64,000 bases of DNA, taken from Zunongwangia sp. ESRF-bin46. Lineage in GTDB: Bacteria > Bacteroidota > Bacteroidia > Flavobacteriales > Flavobacteriaceae. This document shows, piece by piece, positions 46,663 to 56,009 of the stretch; within the stretch, counting starts at the first letter, position 1, and the number at the start of each line of letters is the position of its first letter. The stretch covers positions 248,001 to 312,000 of the forward strand of contig NTLF01000019.1 in the NCBI GenBank assembly GCA_002631855.1. The letters are read 5' to 3'. The position numbers and the translations under genes were made by a program. The notes beneath the pieces were generated by a model that saw nothing but the letters and a program-made list of their open reading frames with translations, was not told the DNA's origin and did not search any database.

Positions 46663-49269
46663 ATGAACTTTAATAATTTTACAATAAAAAGTCAAGAGGC
46701 CATACAGCAAGCGCAGCAAATAGCGCAAGGATTTGGTCATCAACAAATAGAAAACGAACACATTCTCAAAGCTATTTTTGAAGTAGATGAGAACGTAACC
46801 CCTTTTATCTTAAAAAAATTGAATGTAAACCTTCCTTTGCTTCAGCAAGTTTTAGACAAGCAATTAGAAAGTTTTTCAAAAGTAGAAGGCGGTGATATTA
46901 TGCTTTCTCGTGAAGCCGGTAAAACAGTAAACGAGGCAAGCATTATAGCTAAAAAAATGAACGATGAATATGTTTCCATCGAGCATTTGTTATTAGCTAT
47001 CTTGAAATCGAAAAGCAGTATTGCACAAAGCCTAAAAGACCAAGGTGTTACTGAAAAAGGATTAAAAGCTGCTATTGAAGATTTACGCAAAGGAGATCGT
47101 GTAACTTCTCAAAGTGCTGAAGACACCTATAATTCTTTGAACAAATACGCCCGTAACCTCAACCAGTTAGCGAAAGATGGAAAACTAGACCCCGTAATTG
47201 GTCGCGATGAAGAAATTAGACGGATACTTCAAATTCTATCACGCCGAACCAAAAATAACCCAATGTTGGTAGGTGAACCTGGTACTGGTAAAACGGCTAT
47301 TGCCGAAGGATTAGCACATCGAATTGTAGATGGCGACATTCCTGAAAACTTAAAAAGTAAACAGATTTTCTCTCTCGATATGGGTGCTCTAATTGCTGGA
47401 GCCAAGTTTAAAGGAGAATTTGAAGAACGCCTTAAAGCGGTTATCAAAGAAGTAACCACTAGTGATGGAGATATCGTTTTGTTTATCGATGAGATTCATA
47501 CATTAGTTGGTGCTGGTGGTGGACAAGGAGCTATGGATGCCGCTAACATTTTAAAACCAGCATTAGCCCGTGGTGAACTTCGTGCTATTGGAGCAACAAC
47601 CTTAGATGAATATCAAAAGTATTTTGAAAAAGACAAAGCCTTGGAGCGCCGTTTTCAGAAAGTGGTTGTGGATGAGCCAGACACTGAAAGTGCTATTTCT
47701 ATTCTTCGAGGGATTAAAGAAAAATACGAAACACACCATAAAGTCCGAATTAAAGACGAGGCTATTATAGCCGCCGTAGAACTTTCTGAACGGTACATTA
47801 CCAATAGGTTTTTACCAGATAAGGCAATCGACTTAATGGATGAGGCTGCTTCTAAAATTAGGATGGAGATCAATTCCAAACCAGAGGAGTTGGATGTTCT
47901 GGATAGAAAAATCATGCAGCTTGAAATTGAGATTGAAGCGATTAAGCGTGAAAAAGATGAAACCAAGTTAAAAACACTTCGATCAGATTTAGCTAATTTA
48001 AAGGAAGAACGGAACGAGCTGAACGCTAAATGGCAAAGTGAAAAAGAAGTAGTTGATAATGTTCAGAACCTTAAAAAAGAAATTGAAGATTTAAAACTAG
48101 AAGCCGAACGTGCAGAGCGCGAAGGTAACTTCGGAAAAGTAGCAGAATTACGCTACGGAAAAATAAAAGATGCCCAAGAAGCTTTAACGAAATTAGAGAA
48201 TGAGCTCGCTGAAAACCAAAGCGCTAGTTCTTTAATTAAAGAAGAAGTAACAAACGACGATATCGCCGAAGTAGTCGCAAAATGGACAGGCATTCCTGTT
48301 ACGAAAATGCTACAAAGCGAACGTGAAAAGTTGTTGAAACTAGAAGACCAACTACACAAACGCGTGGTGGGTCAAGAAGAAGCAATTGTTGCCGTTAGTG
48401 ACGCTATTAGACGAAGCCGGGCTGGGTTACAAGATGAGAAAAAGCCAATTGGTTCATTCTTATTTTTAGGTACAACCGGTGTAGGTAAAACTGAATTGGC
48501 CAAAGCATTGGCAGAGTATTTATTTGATGATGAAAACGCCATGACCCGCATCGATATGAGTGAATACCAAGAACGACACAGTGTAAGTCGTTTAGTTGGA
48601 GCGCCCCCTGGATATGTAGGTTATGATGAAGGTGGTCAATTAACCGAAGCTGTGCGCCGTAAGCCCTACTCTGTGGTCTTACTTGATGAGATTGAAAAAG
48701 CACATCCCGATACATTCAATATTTTATTGCAAGTATTAGATGAAGGTAGATTAACAGACAACAAAGGCCGTGTTGCAGATTTTAAAAACACGATAATCAT
48801 CATGACGAGTAATATGGGAAGTCATATTATTCAAGAGAAATTTGAAAGCGTGAAAGATCCAGACACAGCAATGGAAGGCGCTAAAGTAGAAGTATTAGGG
48901 TTATTAAAACAACAGGTTCGCCCTGAGTTTTTAAACCGGATTGATGATATTATTATGTTTACACCATTAACGCGAACTGACATTAAAGAGATTGTTGGAT
49001 TACAATTGAAAGGTGTTTCAAAAATGTTAGCAAAACAGAATATTACAATCGATGCTACCGAAGAAGCTATCACCTATTTAGCTGAAAAAGGTTTCGATCC
49101 ACAATTTGGTGCACGTCCTGTTAAGCGGGTGATTCAACGGGAAGTTTTAAATGAACTTTCAAAAGAGATTCTTTCAGGTAAAGTAACGACAGATAGCATT
49201 ATTTTAATCGACAGTTTTGAAGACGGGCTTGTTTTCCGAAATCAAACCGATCTAGTAGAGGACAACTGA
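46663..49269 (+). CDS. clpB: ATP-dependent chaperone ClpB
   Basis: 868 residues, the standard ClpB length. It disaggregates proteins with DnaK. The order of domains is: the Clp N-terminal repeat domain (1-140, [26 protein letters not shown]), NBD1 with Walker A GEPGTGKT (about 205) and [13 protein letters not shown], the coiled-coil middle domain (about 410-530), and NBD2 with [16 protein letters not shown] (about 605), [28 protein letters not shown] and a C-terminal [18 protein letters not shown]. It is monocistronic, with its own upstream regulatory motifs and a terminator after the stop codon. Confidence 0.98.
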   Translation: MNFNNFTIKSQEAIQQAQQIAQGFGHQQIENEHILKAIFEVDENVTPFILKKLNVNLPLLQQVLDKQLESFSKVEGGDIMLSREAGKTVNEASIIAKKMNDEYVSIEHLLLAILKSKSSIAQSLKDQGVTEKGLKAAIEDLRKGDRVTSQSAEDTYNSLNKYARNLNQLAKDGKLDPVIGRDEEIRRILQILSRRTKNNPMLVGEPGTGKTAIAEGLAHRIVDGDIPENLKSKQIFSLDMGALIAGAKFKGEFEERLKAVIKEVTTSDGDIVLFIDEIHTLVGAGGGQGAMDAANILKPALARGELRAIGATTLDEYQKYFEKDKALERRFQKVVVDEPDTESAISILRGIKEKYETHHKVRIKDEAIIAAVELSERYITNRFLPDKAIDLMDEAASKIRMEINSKPEELDVLDRKIMQLEIEIEAIKREKDETKLKTLRSDLANLKEERNELNAKWQSEKEVVDNVQNLKKEIEDLKLEAERAEREGNFGKVAELRYGKIKDAQEALTKLENELAENQSASSLIKEEVTNDDIAEVVAKWTGIPVTKMLQSEREKLLKLEDQLHKRVVGQEEAIVAVSDAIRRSRAGLQDEKKPIGSFLFLGTTGVGKTELAKALAEYLFDDENAMTRIDMSEYQERHSVSRLVGAPPGYVGYDEGGQLTEAVRRKPYSVVLLDEIEKAHPDTFNILLQVLDEGRLTDNKGRVADFKNTIIIMTSNMGSHIIQEKFESVKDPDTAMEGAKVEVLGLLKQQVRPEFLNRIDDIIMFTPLTRTDIKEIVGLQLKGVSKMLAKQNITIDATEEAITYLAEKGFDPQFGARPVKRVIQREVLNELSKEILSGKVTTDSIILIDSFEDGLVFRNQTDLVEDN

Positions 49270-49346
49270 ACTGGGCTGGAGCTTGCCTAATTTTTGAAGA
49301 ATTTTAAAAATAAAAAGCTTCGTTTCATAATTGGTTGGTTAGTTGA

Positions 49347-49378
49347 AAAAACACCCTTGCAAAATGCAAGGGTGTTTT
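49347..49378. terminator. bidirectional terminator between clpB and small secreted gene
   Basis: Stem AAAACACCCTTGCA / TGCAAGGGTGTTTT, with 14-bp arms around a short loop, in the middle of two convergent stop codons. Confidence 0.88.
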
Positions 49379-49401
49379 AATTTAGTTAGTTGAGTTTCAT
49401 A

Positions 49402-49620
49402 TTATCCGTCACAATCATTACAACATTCACCAATAGAATCACCATGGGCTAAATGAGCCGGCAAGGCGTTTTCACTAATTGTTATTGCATGTGTATTTGC
49501 AGGATTTCCTGGCGGTACATGACAAATAGTAATTTTTGGTTTTGGACCATTATTTACGGAAGCACTTCCGAATAGAAATAATCCAAAAACACAAGCGATA
49601 AGTAAAACTGTTTTTTTCAT
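49402..49620 (-). CDS. tiny secreted Cys/His-rich protein with CHVPPGN motif
   Basis: 72 residues with a signal peptide (about 1-20, ends GSAS). The mature part of about 50 residues contains ICHVPPGNPANTHAITISENALPAHLAHGDSIGEC, a widespread but unexplained motif seen mostly as one module of larger secreted proteins. It has four Cys, one each in CHVPPG and GECC plus CDG, and four His, which suggests a metal- or disulfide-stabilised fold. Here the motif makes up nearly the whole mature protein. Confidence 0.8.
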   Translation of the reverse strand: MKKTVLLIACVFGLFLFGSASVNNGPKPKITICHVPPGNPANTHAITISENALPAHLAHGDSIGECCNDCDG

Positions 49621-49782
49621 AATTATTTAATTTAGTTATTTAAATTTAAAGTAATATGAAACAAATAATAAGCATTATCTTCACATTTAGACTAACTTAA
49701 TAATTCATCGATTAAATCATTAAAAATCAAAGAGTAAGTAAGTGGTTACACGTATATAAATTTACTTTTTATCAAAAAAAGG

Positions 49783-49813
49783 AAGACCTCTCAACGCTAA
49801 ACTGAGAGGCCTT
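49783..49813 (-). terminator. terminator of the 49.9-56.9 kb cluster
   Basis: 11-bp arms AAGACCTCTCA / TGAGAGGCCTT with one mismatch, a loop of 9 nt, and a run of seven A's on the plus strand (T run in the minus-strand transcript). It lies just after the stop codon of the VWA protein. Confidence 0.78.
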
Positions 49814-49858
49814 TTCTGAAAAATTTGGTTAGTTAGTTTTTCAGAATTATTTAATCTT

Positions 49859-52800
49859 TTAACATTTCACAAAGGAATAACTGCCTCCCATCATTCCAAT
49901 TAGATTTTCTACTCCTGCCATTCCTGTTCCTACTGGGCCGAGCCCCATATACAGAATTTCTTTATAAATATTACAAGCCAAATCTTGTAATGCTTTTACA
50001 ACTTGATCGTTAAGACCTGAAGCATCCATTATAATAATAGCTTCTGAAGCGAAAGCATAGAGCTTGACCAATGTTACGCTATAAGCAGCGACCACTCCCA
50101 AGGCAAGACCTCCTCCCGCAGCCATCATACCAATGTTCATTCCAGCAACTATTTGTTCGTATTCCTTAACTACTGTTTGTAAGTTTTCTAATTGAGCCTC
50201 TATGTTTTCCCCTCCACCTCCGGTCATATCAGGTAGTATTCCATATAACTCGCCATAGTTATGATCAATACTCCAAAAAGCTTTCTTTTTTGCCGAGGCA
50301 TCAAAAAAATTGAGTGTTGCCCCCCTAAATAGATATTCTCTAAAGTACTTATAATCATCGTCCAACACTTTAGAAGAGTAGGCATCTGTATCTGGAAGGT
50401 TTTCACTACATACTAATTTCTCCCCACTTAATTGAGAATATGTACTAACTGGGAAGGCTTTTCCTTCTAGCAATGCCAATTGAGCGGTTTTTTGTGCATT
50501 GGCCCGTATCGAATCTTTTCCACTTCGGGTTAAAGTTCGGTATTGGGAAGTTCGTAAATAATCGAATGACAGTTTTGAGTTTTCTGAATATAATGCTGGT
50601 TTGAATTTTAAAATCCCCACTCGCATACCATTTACATATGTTGCAGATTCTTCATTAACCGATTCTTCCAAAGGCTGCATCATACTCAACAATACTGACG
50701 GGTAATAAAATCCTCCTTGCTGAAAATTTTCAATAGCTTTTTCGGTTTCACCTTTTAAATAAGGTTCCATCCAGTTACGGGTACTTAAAAGCGCTTTTAA
50801 GTATTCTGAAAGACGCACTGAAGTGGTAGCCCCAGCTTTTTCAAAAACTAAAGTCATATTACCCAATAACATTTCATGAACATCATTAGCCATTTGTTTA
50901 GTAGGTGCTTCGTAAGATCGAAGCGTTTTATTGTGCCCAGCCAAAATACGGCGTTTAACACCTTGGCTACCTACTTTTATATCAAGATACAGCCCAACTA
51001 TACGTTTTCCCACGGCGTTTTCACTTCCTTTCGGGAAGGTGTAGGTGTCATTTGCTTTTATGGATGTTTTAGAAAGCGATACATCAACTTGATGCTCTCC
51101 TTCTTTTTCAAAGGTGCTATAACTAAATACATAGGGTGCCAATTCTATTTCACCTAAAATTTTTTGTATCTCAACTATTGTCGCCTCTTGGTCTTCAGCA
51201 GGAATTATTTTTGCCGAAGTATTGGCGGCAACTTTATCTATGTATTTTTCTGCACCATCATAAACCGCCAAATAAACCGTTGGTGCCCCAGTTTTATATA
51301 TTTCCGCATAATCGGGGTTAAATTCATCGTTGTTATGGCCATCACTTGCATACAGCACAAGGTTTTTATTAGTTTGTGCTGCTTTTAAATGGGTTGTATA
51401 AATGTTAGACCCTGTTTCCATCAATTCTATATCTGCATTTGGGTATAGCTCACGTATAACTTCTTGTGTTTGTTGTAAAAACTTCTTAATTCCTTTTCCC
51501 CGGTATTTGCTTGGCATACTTATAGAAGTATCATAAATAAGCAAGATTTTTGGGGCTATGATATTTTTCCTCAAAATTCCTCTAACGACATTATTATTAT
51601 CTTCAATTCTAAAATTATTAGCCGAAAGTCCTTCTACAACGTCCCCTTCTGAGTTTATTGGTGTAAGTTCCAGCTCAACATTCGGGAACACTTTGGGATT
51701 GGCCTTAACTTTCATTGACACGACATCCTTGAGAGTTCCCGCAATTTTACCATGAGCTGTTTCTTCGGAAAAAAGAACTGCTTCTTCAAAAATATTCTCA
51801 CCACCCAAGGTAATAGGATCTCCCACGAAGGACCGTTCTTGCAAATATTCAGCGTCTTTGTCTAAATCCTGTAGCGCTATACTCGGAGTAAAGGTGTTGA
51901 TACTATTGATGCTTTGCGTAGCTTGTTCTTCAAACGTTAGGTTATTTAAAAACTGAAGCTTCAGTTGATTGCCTACCAATTCTGAAGCTTTATAGGTTGC
52001 AGAAAGTATTTCATTTTCTTTCCGCATGTCAAAAGAAGTAGTTGTTTTTATTGAAAAGGTAACATCATAATCTTTTTCTTTATACCCTTTAAGGTCATAG
52101 GCTTTTTGAGTTTCATTAGCTGGGTGCAGCTTTCCATATTCCACCGATGGATCGAATACGTGCAAAAAAACATCCTTTCCTTCTTGTTTAAAGGCTACCC
52201 CCGGAACAGTCCGGTTTAAAAAGTAAAATTTGCTTTCACTTCCTTCTTTTAGTTGTTCGGGCTTTGCCTTCTCTAAAAGGCTATTTGCTAATTCTTTTGC
52301 TTTTTCTACCACATCTTCCATTGGTTCAAAGCTTCCTTGTGCTTCACTTGCACCCAATTCTTTTTGCCATTTTCGATATTGGCTGCTGCTTACTGGTATG
52401 CTGAATTGTGGTTTGTTCTTTTTAAAAAGTATTTCTTTTGCTCTTTCTTCTGTGATATCTATGTTCTCATATATTGCCCTTGCTTCAAAACCTGCATCGA
52501 TGAGCATGTTTTTAAGAATTTCTACCTTCTCTCTTGGTGTGGCCATTCCGCAGCGTAAACCTTGTTCAAGACCATACATTGTACCTGAGCTAATTTGTCT
52601 TAAATACTGGTTATCGCTTGGTAACAACATCAGTTCTTCCCGCACAAAATTAAACATGGCCTTTGGGTCTTTTTGCTGAACCAACCTGTCCCGTTTTGCT
52701 ATAAAATTATCCGGGCTATAGGAAAGGGCATAACTCATTTCCTCCCAAGTTTTAAAAGGTGGCAACCCCTTCCCCGGTGGGATATCGATGGTTTTTCCAG

Positions 52801-52894
52801 AATCACAAGCATGGAACATAGGTAATAAATACACACCTGCACCGGCTAACATCATTTTTTGAAAAAACTCTCTTCTGGAAGGATCGTAATCCAT
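49859..52894 (-). CDS. large exported protein: Tat-like leader, transglutaminase-like region and VWA domain
   Basis: 1011 residues. The N-terminus MDYDPSRREFFQKMMLAGAGVYLLPMFHACDSG has a twin-arginine-like SRREFF and a possible lipobox (FHAC). Residues about 95-260 recall transglutaminase-like folds (LRCGMATPREKVEILKNMLIDAGFEARAI, then VFLHVFDPSVEYGKLHP). A von Willebrand A domain begins near 445, with the MIDAS DTSIS and a second metal-site motif ASDGHNND about 75 residues later. A beta-rich region follows. Near the C-terminus are two or three hydrophobic stretches (MMAAGGGLALGVVAAY, YMGLGPVGTGMAG). The combination is not one I recognise. It is last in a run of secreted genes. Confidence 0.78.
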   Translation of the reverse strand: MDYDPSRREFFQKMMLAGAGVYLLPMFHACDSGKTIDIPPGKGLPPFKTWEEMSYALSYSPDNFIAKRDRLVQQKDPKAMFNFVREELMLLPSDNQYLRQISSGTMYGLEQGLRCGMATPREKVEILKNMLIDAGFEARAIYENIDITEERAKEILFKKNKPQFSIPVSSSQYRKWQKELGASEAQGSFEPMEDVVEKAKELANSLLEKAKPEQLKEGSESKFYFLNRTVPGVAFKQEGKDVFLHVFDPSVEYGKLHPANETQKAYDLKGYKEKDYDVTFSIKTTTSFDMRKENEILSATYKASELVGNQLKLQFLNNLTFEEQATQSINSINTFTPSIALQDLDKDAEYLQERSFVGDPITLGGENIFEEAVLFSEETAHGKIAGTLKDVVSMKVKANPKVFPNVELELTPINSEGDVVEGLSANNFRIEDNNNVVRGILRKNIIAPKILLIYDTSISMPSKYRGKGIKKFLQQTQEVIRELYPNADIELMETGSNIYTTHLKAAQTNKNLVLYASDGHNNDEFNPDYAEIYKTGAPTVYLAVYDGAEKYIDKVAANTSAKIIPAEDQEATIVEIQKILGEIELAPYVFSYSTFEKEGEHQVDVSLSKTSIKANDTYTFPKGSENAVGKRIVGLYLDIKVGSQGVKRRILAGHNKTLRSYEAPTKQMANDVHEMLLGNMTLVFEKAGATTSVRLSEYLKALLSTRNWMEPYLKGETEKAIENFQQGGFYYPSVLLSMMQPLEESVNEESATYVNGMRVGILKFKPALYSENSKLSFDYLRTSQYRTLTRSGKDSIRANAQKTAQLALLEGKAFPVSTYSQLSGEKLVCSENLPDTDAYSSKVLDDDYKYFREYLFRGATLNFFDASAKKKAFWSIDHNYGELYGILPDMTGGGGENIEAQLENLQTVVKEYEQIVAGMNIGMMAAGGGLALGVVAAYSVTLVKLYAFASEAIIIMDASGLNDQVVKALQDLACNIYKEILYMGLGPVGTGMAGVENLIGMMGGSYSFVKC

Positions 52895-52906
52895 AATCTG
52901 TTGTTT

Positions 52907-53743
52907 TTAATGTTCTTTAAAAACCCATTTTACATCGTTTGGCAGCGATGTTTCTATGGTGTATTTTTTTGCTTTATAGTAAGGTACATTCCCTACCATT
53001 TGGTCTTCTTTTATTTCGTTTTTTACATAATTCCATCCTTGGCTAAAGGATAGGTCATAAACATCTGTAATGTCTATTTGTTTGGTTATTTCGGCATTAT
53101 CGGTTGCTTCAATATTTCTTTTACAAATAGTATATGCCCCCGTATTTGCTTCAGCAAACCAAAGCTGTAACCGATACCCAGGGTGCCCAAGATATTTACC
53201 AAATGGCGAGTTGTTATACACCTGTTGCTTAGAGGTTGCCAAACTGAGCAATCCTATTTCGTTTTCGTTTTTCCTTATACTGAAAAAAGCAGAAACCAAC
53301 CCAGTATTTGGTGCTTTATAATCTGTTTGAACAGTAGATGCAGTTCCTTCACATTTGAAATAATTAGAAATTGACCTATCCAAATTTACTGATGCAGGCA
53401 ACTTAAAATCGAACGATCCGTCTTCTTGCACCTCTCCTACTTTAACCTCTTCTTTATTGTTTCTTTTATAGGGTTGCGTTACCAAAAAAATACTTGCATT
53501 GCCATGTTTCCATGCTTCAAACTTTTTCTCGTTGGTATTGGAAATACTGTACTTTTTTAAATGCGCATCAGATTGGTTAACTTTAGTAATTTCATCATCA
53601 ATTTGCTTTTCACTATTATTTTCTGAAGTGTTTATGTTTGTTACCAGAGGTGCAATTCCGTTACTGACGGGGACTTCCTTATTATATGAATCCTTGCATC
53701 CAGAAAAGCACAACAGGATTAGCATTATTTTTAAAATTTTCAT
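52907..53743 (-). CDS. lipoprotein of unknown function in the VWA cluster
   Basis: 278 residues with a lipoprotein signal (MKILKIMLILLCFSGCKDS, lipobox FSGC). A polar linker (about 20-75) precedes a beta-rich domain (ASIFLVTQPYKRNNKEEVKVGEVQEDGSFDFKLPASV ... YRLQLWFAEANTGAYTICKR). No family is recognised. The stop codon is 12 bp from the start of the VWA protein gene, so the two are likely translated from one mRNA and work together. Confidence 0.75.
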   Translation of the reverse strand: MKILKIMLILLCFSGCKDSYNKEVPVSNGIAPLVTNINTSENNSEKQIDDEITKVNQSDAHLKKYSISNTNEKKFEAWKHGNASIFLVTQPYKRNNKEEVKVGEVQEDGSFDFKLPASVNLDRSISNYFKCEGTASTVQTDYKAPNTGLVSAFFSIRKNENEIGLLSLATSKQQVYNNSPFGKYLGHPGYRLQLWFAEANTGAYTICKRNIEATDNAEITKQIDITDVYDLSFSQGWNYVKNEIKEDQMVGNVPYYKAKKYTIETSLPNDVKWVFKEH

Positions 53744-53821
53744 TATTCACGATTTTATCGTTAAAAACAATACTTGCGAAGTTTATAACCCGGGGAGTTA
53801 GTACTATCACAATTTATTTTT

Positions 53822-54187
53822 TTAGATGCTTTTAAACCATTCTTCAAATTTTTTACCGAAAAATGGTAGTGGCTTTTTCTTCTCGTTCATTGCATTTACC
53901 AACCCCATAATCCACATATAAAGAAGTAATAATGTTCCTAAAATACTTACGATCCAACCTAAAATAGGAATAAGCCCAACTACTCCCAGTGCAATTCCTG
54001 TTGCAGCCAAACCAACGGATTGGCGGATGTGGTATGCGCCAAACTCGGTTTTTTTGTCATTGTTCATCACATAAGCGATAATTAGACCGATAATAGTTAG
54101 GTAAGATATAACTGCAATGGTTTTTCCATCGTTACTATCTGTTGCTTTTTCAGTATTTGTAGCTGTGTTTGTCTGTGTGTTTTCCAT
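53822..54187 (-). CDS. DUF4870 membrane protein
   Basis: 121 residues. A Thr/Asn-rich polar N-terminus (about 1-22) precedes three hydrophobic segments (24-40, 57-77 and 80-100) with KTEFGAYHIRQSVGLAA between, the DUF4870/Tic20-like pattern of small membrane proteins. It ends in a charged tail (KKPLPFFGKKFEEWFKSI). Function unknown. It is within the 49.9-56.9 kb run, but separated by a 170-bp gap that holds a large imperfect palindrome. Confidence 0.88.
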   Translation of the reverse strand: MENTQTNTATNTEKATDSNDGKTIAVISYLTIIGLIIAYVMNNDKKTEFGAYHIRQSVGLAATGIALGVVGLIPILGWIVSILGTLLLLYMWIMGLVNAMNEKKKPLPFFGKKFEEWFKSI

Positions 54188-54207
54188 AATTGTATTGATT
54201 AAAATTT

Positions 54208-54327
54208 AAAAACGATAACCGTCCTGCCCTGTTAACCTCACATATTATAAACAAGCTCCTCTTCCCATCTATAACATTGCTTAAAGTCCCTTATACTTTT
54301 TGAGAGACAGGACGTATTATCATTTTT
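54208..54327. repeat. 120-bp imperfect palindrome between two secreted-protein genes
   Basis: The two ends of the segment are complementary over about 20 bp with only a few mismatches and a 1-nt gap. The core is GATAACCGTCCTG at 54214-54226 and CAGGACGTATTATC at 54308-54321. The flanks AAAAACGATAA and TTATCATTTTT extend the pairing outward. It could be the folded leader of the DUF4870 gene, a small RNA, or the remains of a MITE-like element. No clear target-site duplication is visible next to it. Confidence 0.55.
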
Positions 54328-54356
54328 CCATATTCATTTAGTGTTTATTATTGTTT

Positions 54357-55178
54357 TTATAATCCTAGGGTTACCCATTTATCAATGACGAATGATTTTT
54401 TCTCTACCTCTTTATAATGTACTTTAATAGTTATGGGCTTCGTGTTATCACCTTCTTTTACAAGAAATTCGTTTGGCCTATTGTTTACCTTGGTTTCTTC
54501 AACAGCAGTTTTAAGGGCTTGGGTTACCGGCTCTATTCTTGTGATTGCCACTGGGGTTTTGGTTTTTGGGAAACTGTAAAAAATGTATTTGTTACCGTTA
54601 CGGGTCATACTACTATTGTCCGTTAGTGGCACTAGGGCACCAAGTAATTGTACAGTGGGTTCGTTTGCCAATGAGTTGATGGTAATTGTTGTTGCTTGTT
54701 CATCACCCTCAGCAACGTGAGTATAGCCTACCTTCATCTTTACATGTACTTTGCTTGCTTTGGGAGACGGGACCACCATTAGTGATTTGATACTCGCTTT
54801 AAACCCAATGGTATCGTACATTTTTTTCCATTGATCCGGTTGAATAAAAGCCTCTGTACGTGTTGAAAATCGATAGTGTCCTTCCTTTGCCAAGCGTTCT
54901 GTTTCTTCTTCATAGGCTTTTACTGCCTTTTCGTGTGCTTTTATCAAGTCCTTACCTGTATCATCCTTTAGTTCGAGTAATTCAGTATTTTTAGGATCTA
55001 TAGCCGAAAAACTTTCTGTCTGTACCCAAAAATCAACTTCAAACTTATTATCTGAAAACGTCTCACCAGGGATTTCTTTTTCCACTTCCAATCGAACGGT
55101 TTCCACTTTTTGAGAATATAGTTGGATGCTAAACAAGCTTATTACTACTAAGATTATATATGTATTTTTTATATTCAT
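54357..55178 (-). CDS. secreted protein of unknown function in the VWA cluster (273 aa)
   Basis: 273 residues with a signal peptide (ends LYSQ, about residue 22). It is beta-rich throughout, with one charged helix (AHEKAVKAYEEETERLAKEG) near residue 80. Segments such as VPSPKASKVHVKMKVGYTHVAEG look like an adhesive or immunoglobulin-like fold, but I do not recognise a family. It lies 10 bp after the 265-residue gene, so it is co-transcribed with it. Confidence 0.72.
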   Translation of the reverse strand: MNIKNTYIILVVISLFSIQLYSQKVETVRLEVEKEIPGETFSDNKFEVDFWVQTESFSAIDPKNTELLELKDDTGKDLIKAHEKAVKAYEEETERLAKEGHYRFSTRTEAFIQPDQWKKMYDTIGFKASIKSLMVVPSPKASKVHVKMKVGYTHVAEGDEQATTITINSLANEPTVQLLGALVPLTDNSSMTRNGNKYIFYSFPKTKTPVAITRIEPVTQALKTAVEETKVNNRPNEFLVKEGDNTKPITIKVHYKEVEKKSFVIDKWVTLGL

Positions 55179-55188
55179 TTTTTAAAGT

Positions 55189-55986
55189 TTAATCACAAGG
55201 AAAGCTTTCTCGCATGGAGCTTATTTCACGTGATCTCTTAGTCATAAATTCTGGGGAAAGGAAGTAGGTGAAGTAATTCACAAAATAATTCCAACCGTCT
55301 AATTCAATTTCTTCGGAATCTGGATAAAGAAATACCATAATAAGTGTTTTTCTGTTAAATAAATCTTTTTCATATGGGTTTCCAAATTTATCAGAGGCAT
55401 ACTGAAATTTAAGAAATGCTTTTGCTAACTCCTTTAATTCTTCGTTAGTGTTTGACTCAAATACTTCGTCAATCATATCCTTTATTTCACTATATTCTAT
55501 ACTAGAATCATTATCAAATTCAATATCACCACCCCATAATATTAAAAACAATGGTCTAAAATATTCAGATATTTCTTTTCCATATTTAATATGGTCACTA
55601 TTAAATTCATCTGGGCAAAAAAACTTAGTTCCCCCAGAGAGTATAAGTAGGGCTTGGTACTCCAATAATTCTTTCTTTTTTTTACAATCTTTCGTTTTTT
55701 CAATTTGATCTTGAAGCTCTGCCAATTTATAAGCATGGTCTCCCATAACGTCAAGACATCTTCCCACCATGGGTTTATCGCCTGTATCTTTCATCCCTGT
55801 GGTTTCGCTAAAAAACTCTTGCATTCCTTCCGTGGCTTTAGCGTCTGCCTCTACTTCCGCGGCATCTGTGGCATCGCCCCGTTCTTTTTTGGCGTCTTCA
55901 ACAATATCGAAAACACTTATTTGTGCGTATGATGTAGTCGACATACTAAAGAAAAACAGTACTAGTGTTATATAAAGTGTTTTCAT
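55189..55986 (-). CDS. secreted helical protein of unknown function in the VWA cluster (265 aa)
   Basis: 265 residues with a signal peptide (ends SYAQ). The mature region starts with an Ala/Asp/Glu-rich helix (KERGDATDAAEVEADAKATEG). Then comes a globular helical domain with four Cys (GRCLDVMG, KDCKKKKE, KFFCPDEF and the C-terminal FPCD), which could form two disulfides in the periplasm. No family is recognised. It is 23 bp after the DUF4412 gene and 10 bp before the 273-residue gene. Confidence 0.72.
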   Translation of the reverse strand: MKTLYITLVLFFFSMSTTSYAQISVFDIVEDAKKERGDATDAAEVEADAKATEGMQEFFSETTGMKDTGDKPMVGRCLDVMGDHAYKLAELQDQIEKTKDCKKKKELLEYQALLILSGGTKFFCPDEFNSDHIKYGKEISEYFRPLFLILWGGDIEFDNDSSIEYSEIKDMIDEVFESNTNEELKELAKAFLKFQYASDKFGNPYEKDLFNRKTLIMVFLYPDSEEIELDGWNYFVNYFTYFLSPEFMTKRSREISSMRESFPCD

Positions 55987-56009
55987 GATTTATTTGGTTT
56001 GAACAAGTG

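Noticed and set aside
53499-53801. 100-aa plus-strand ORF over the lipoprotein gene at 52.9-53.7 kb
   Set aside because: Hydrophobic only because it is antisense to a Lys/Glu/Asn-rich frame; the minus-strand frame has a proper lipoprotein signal.
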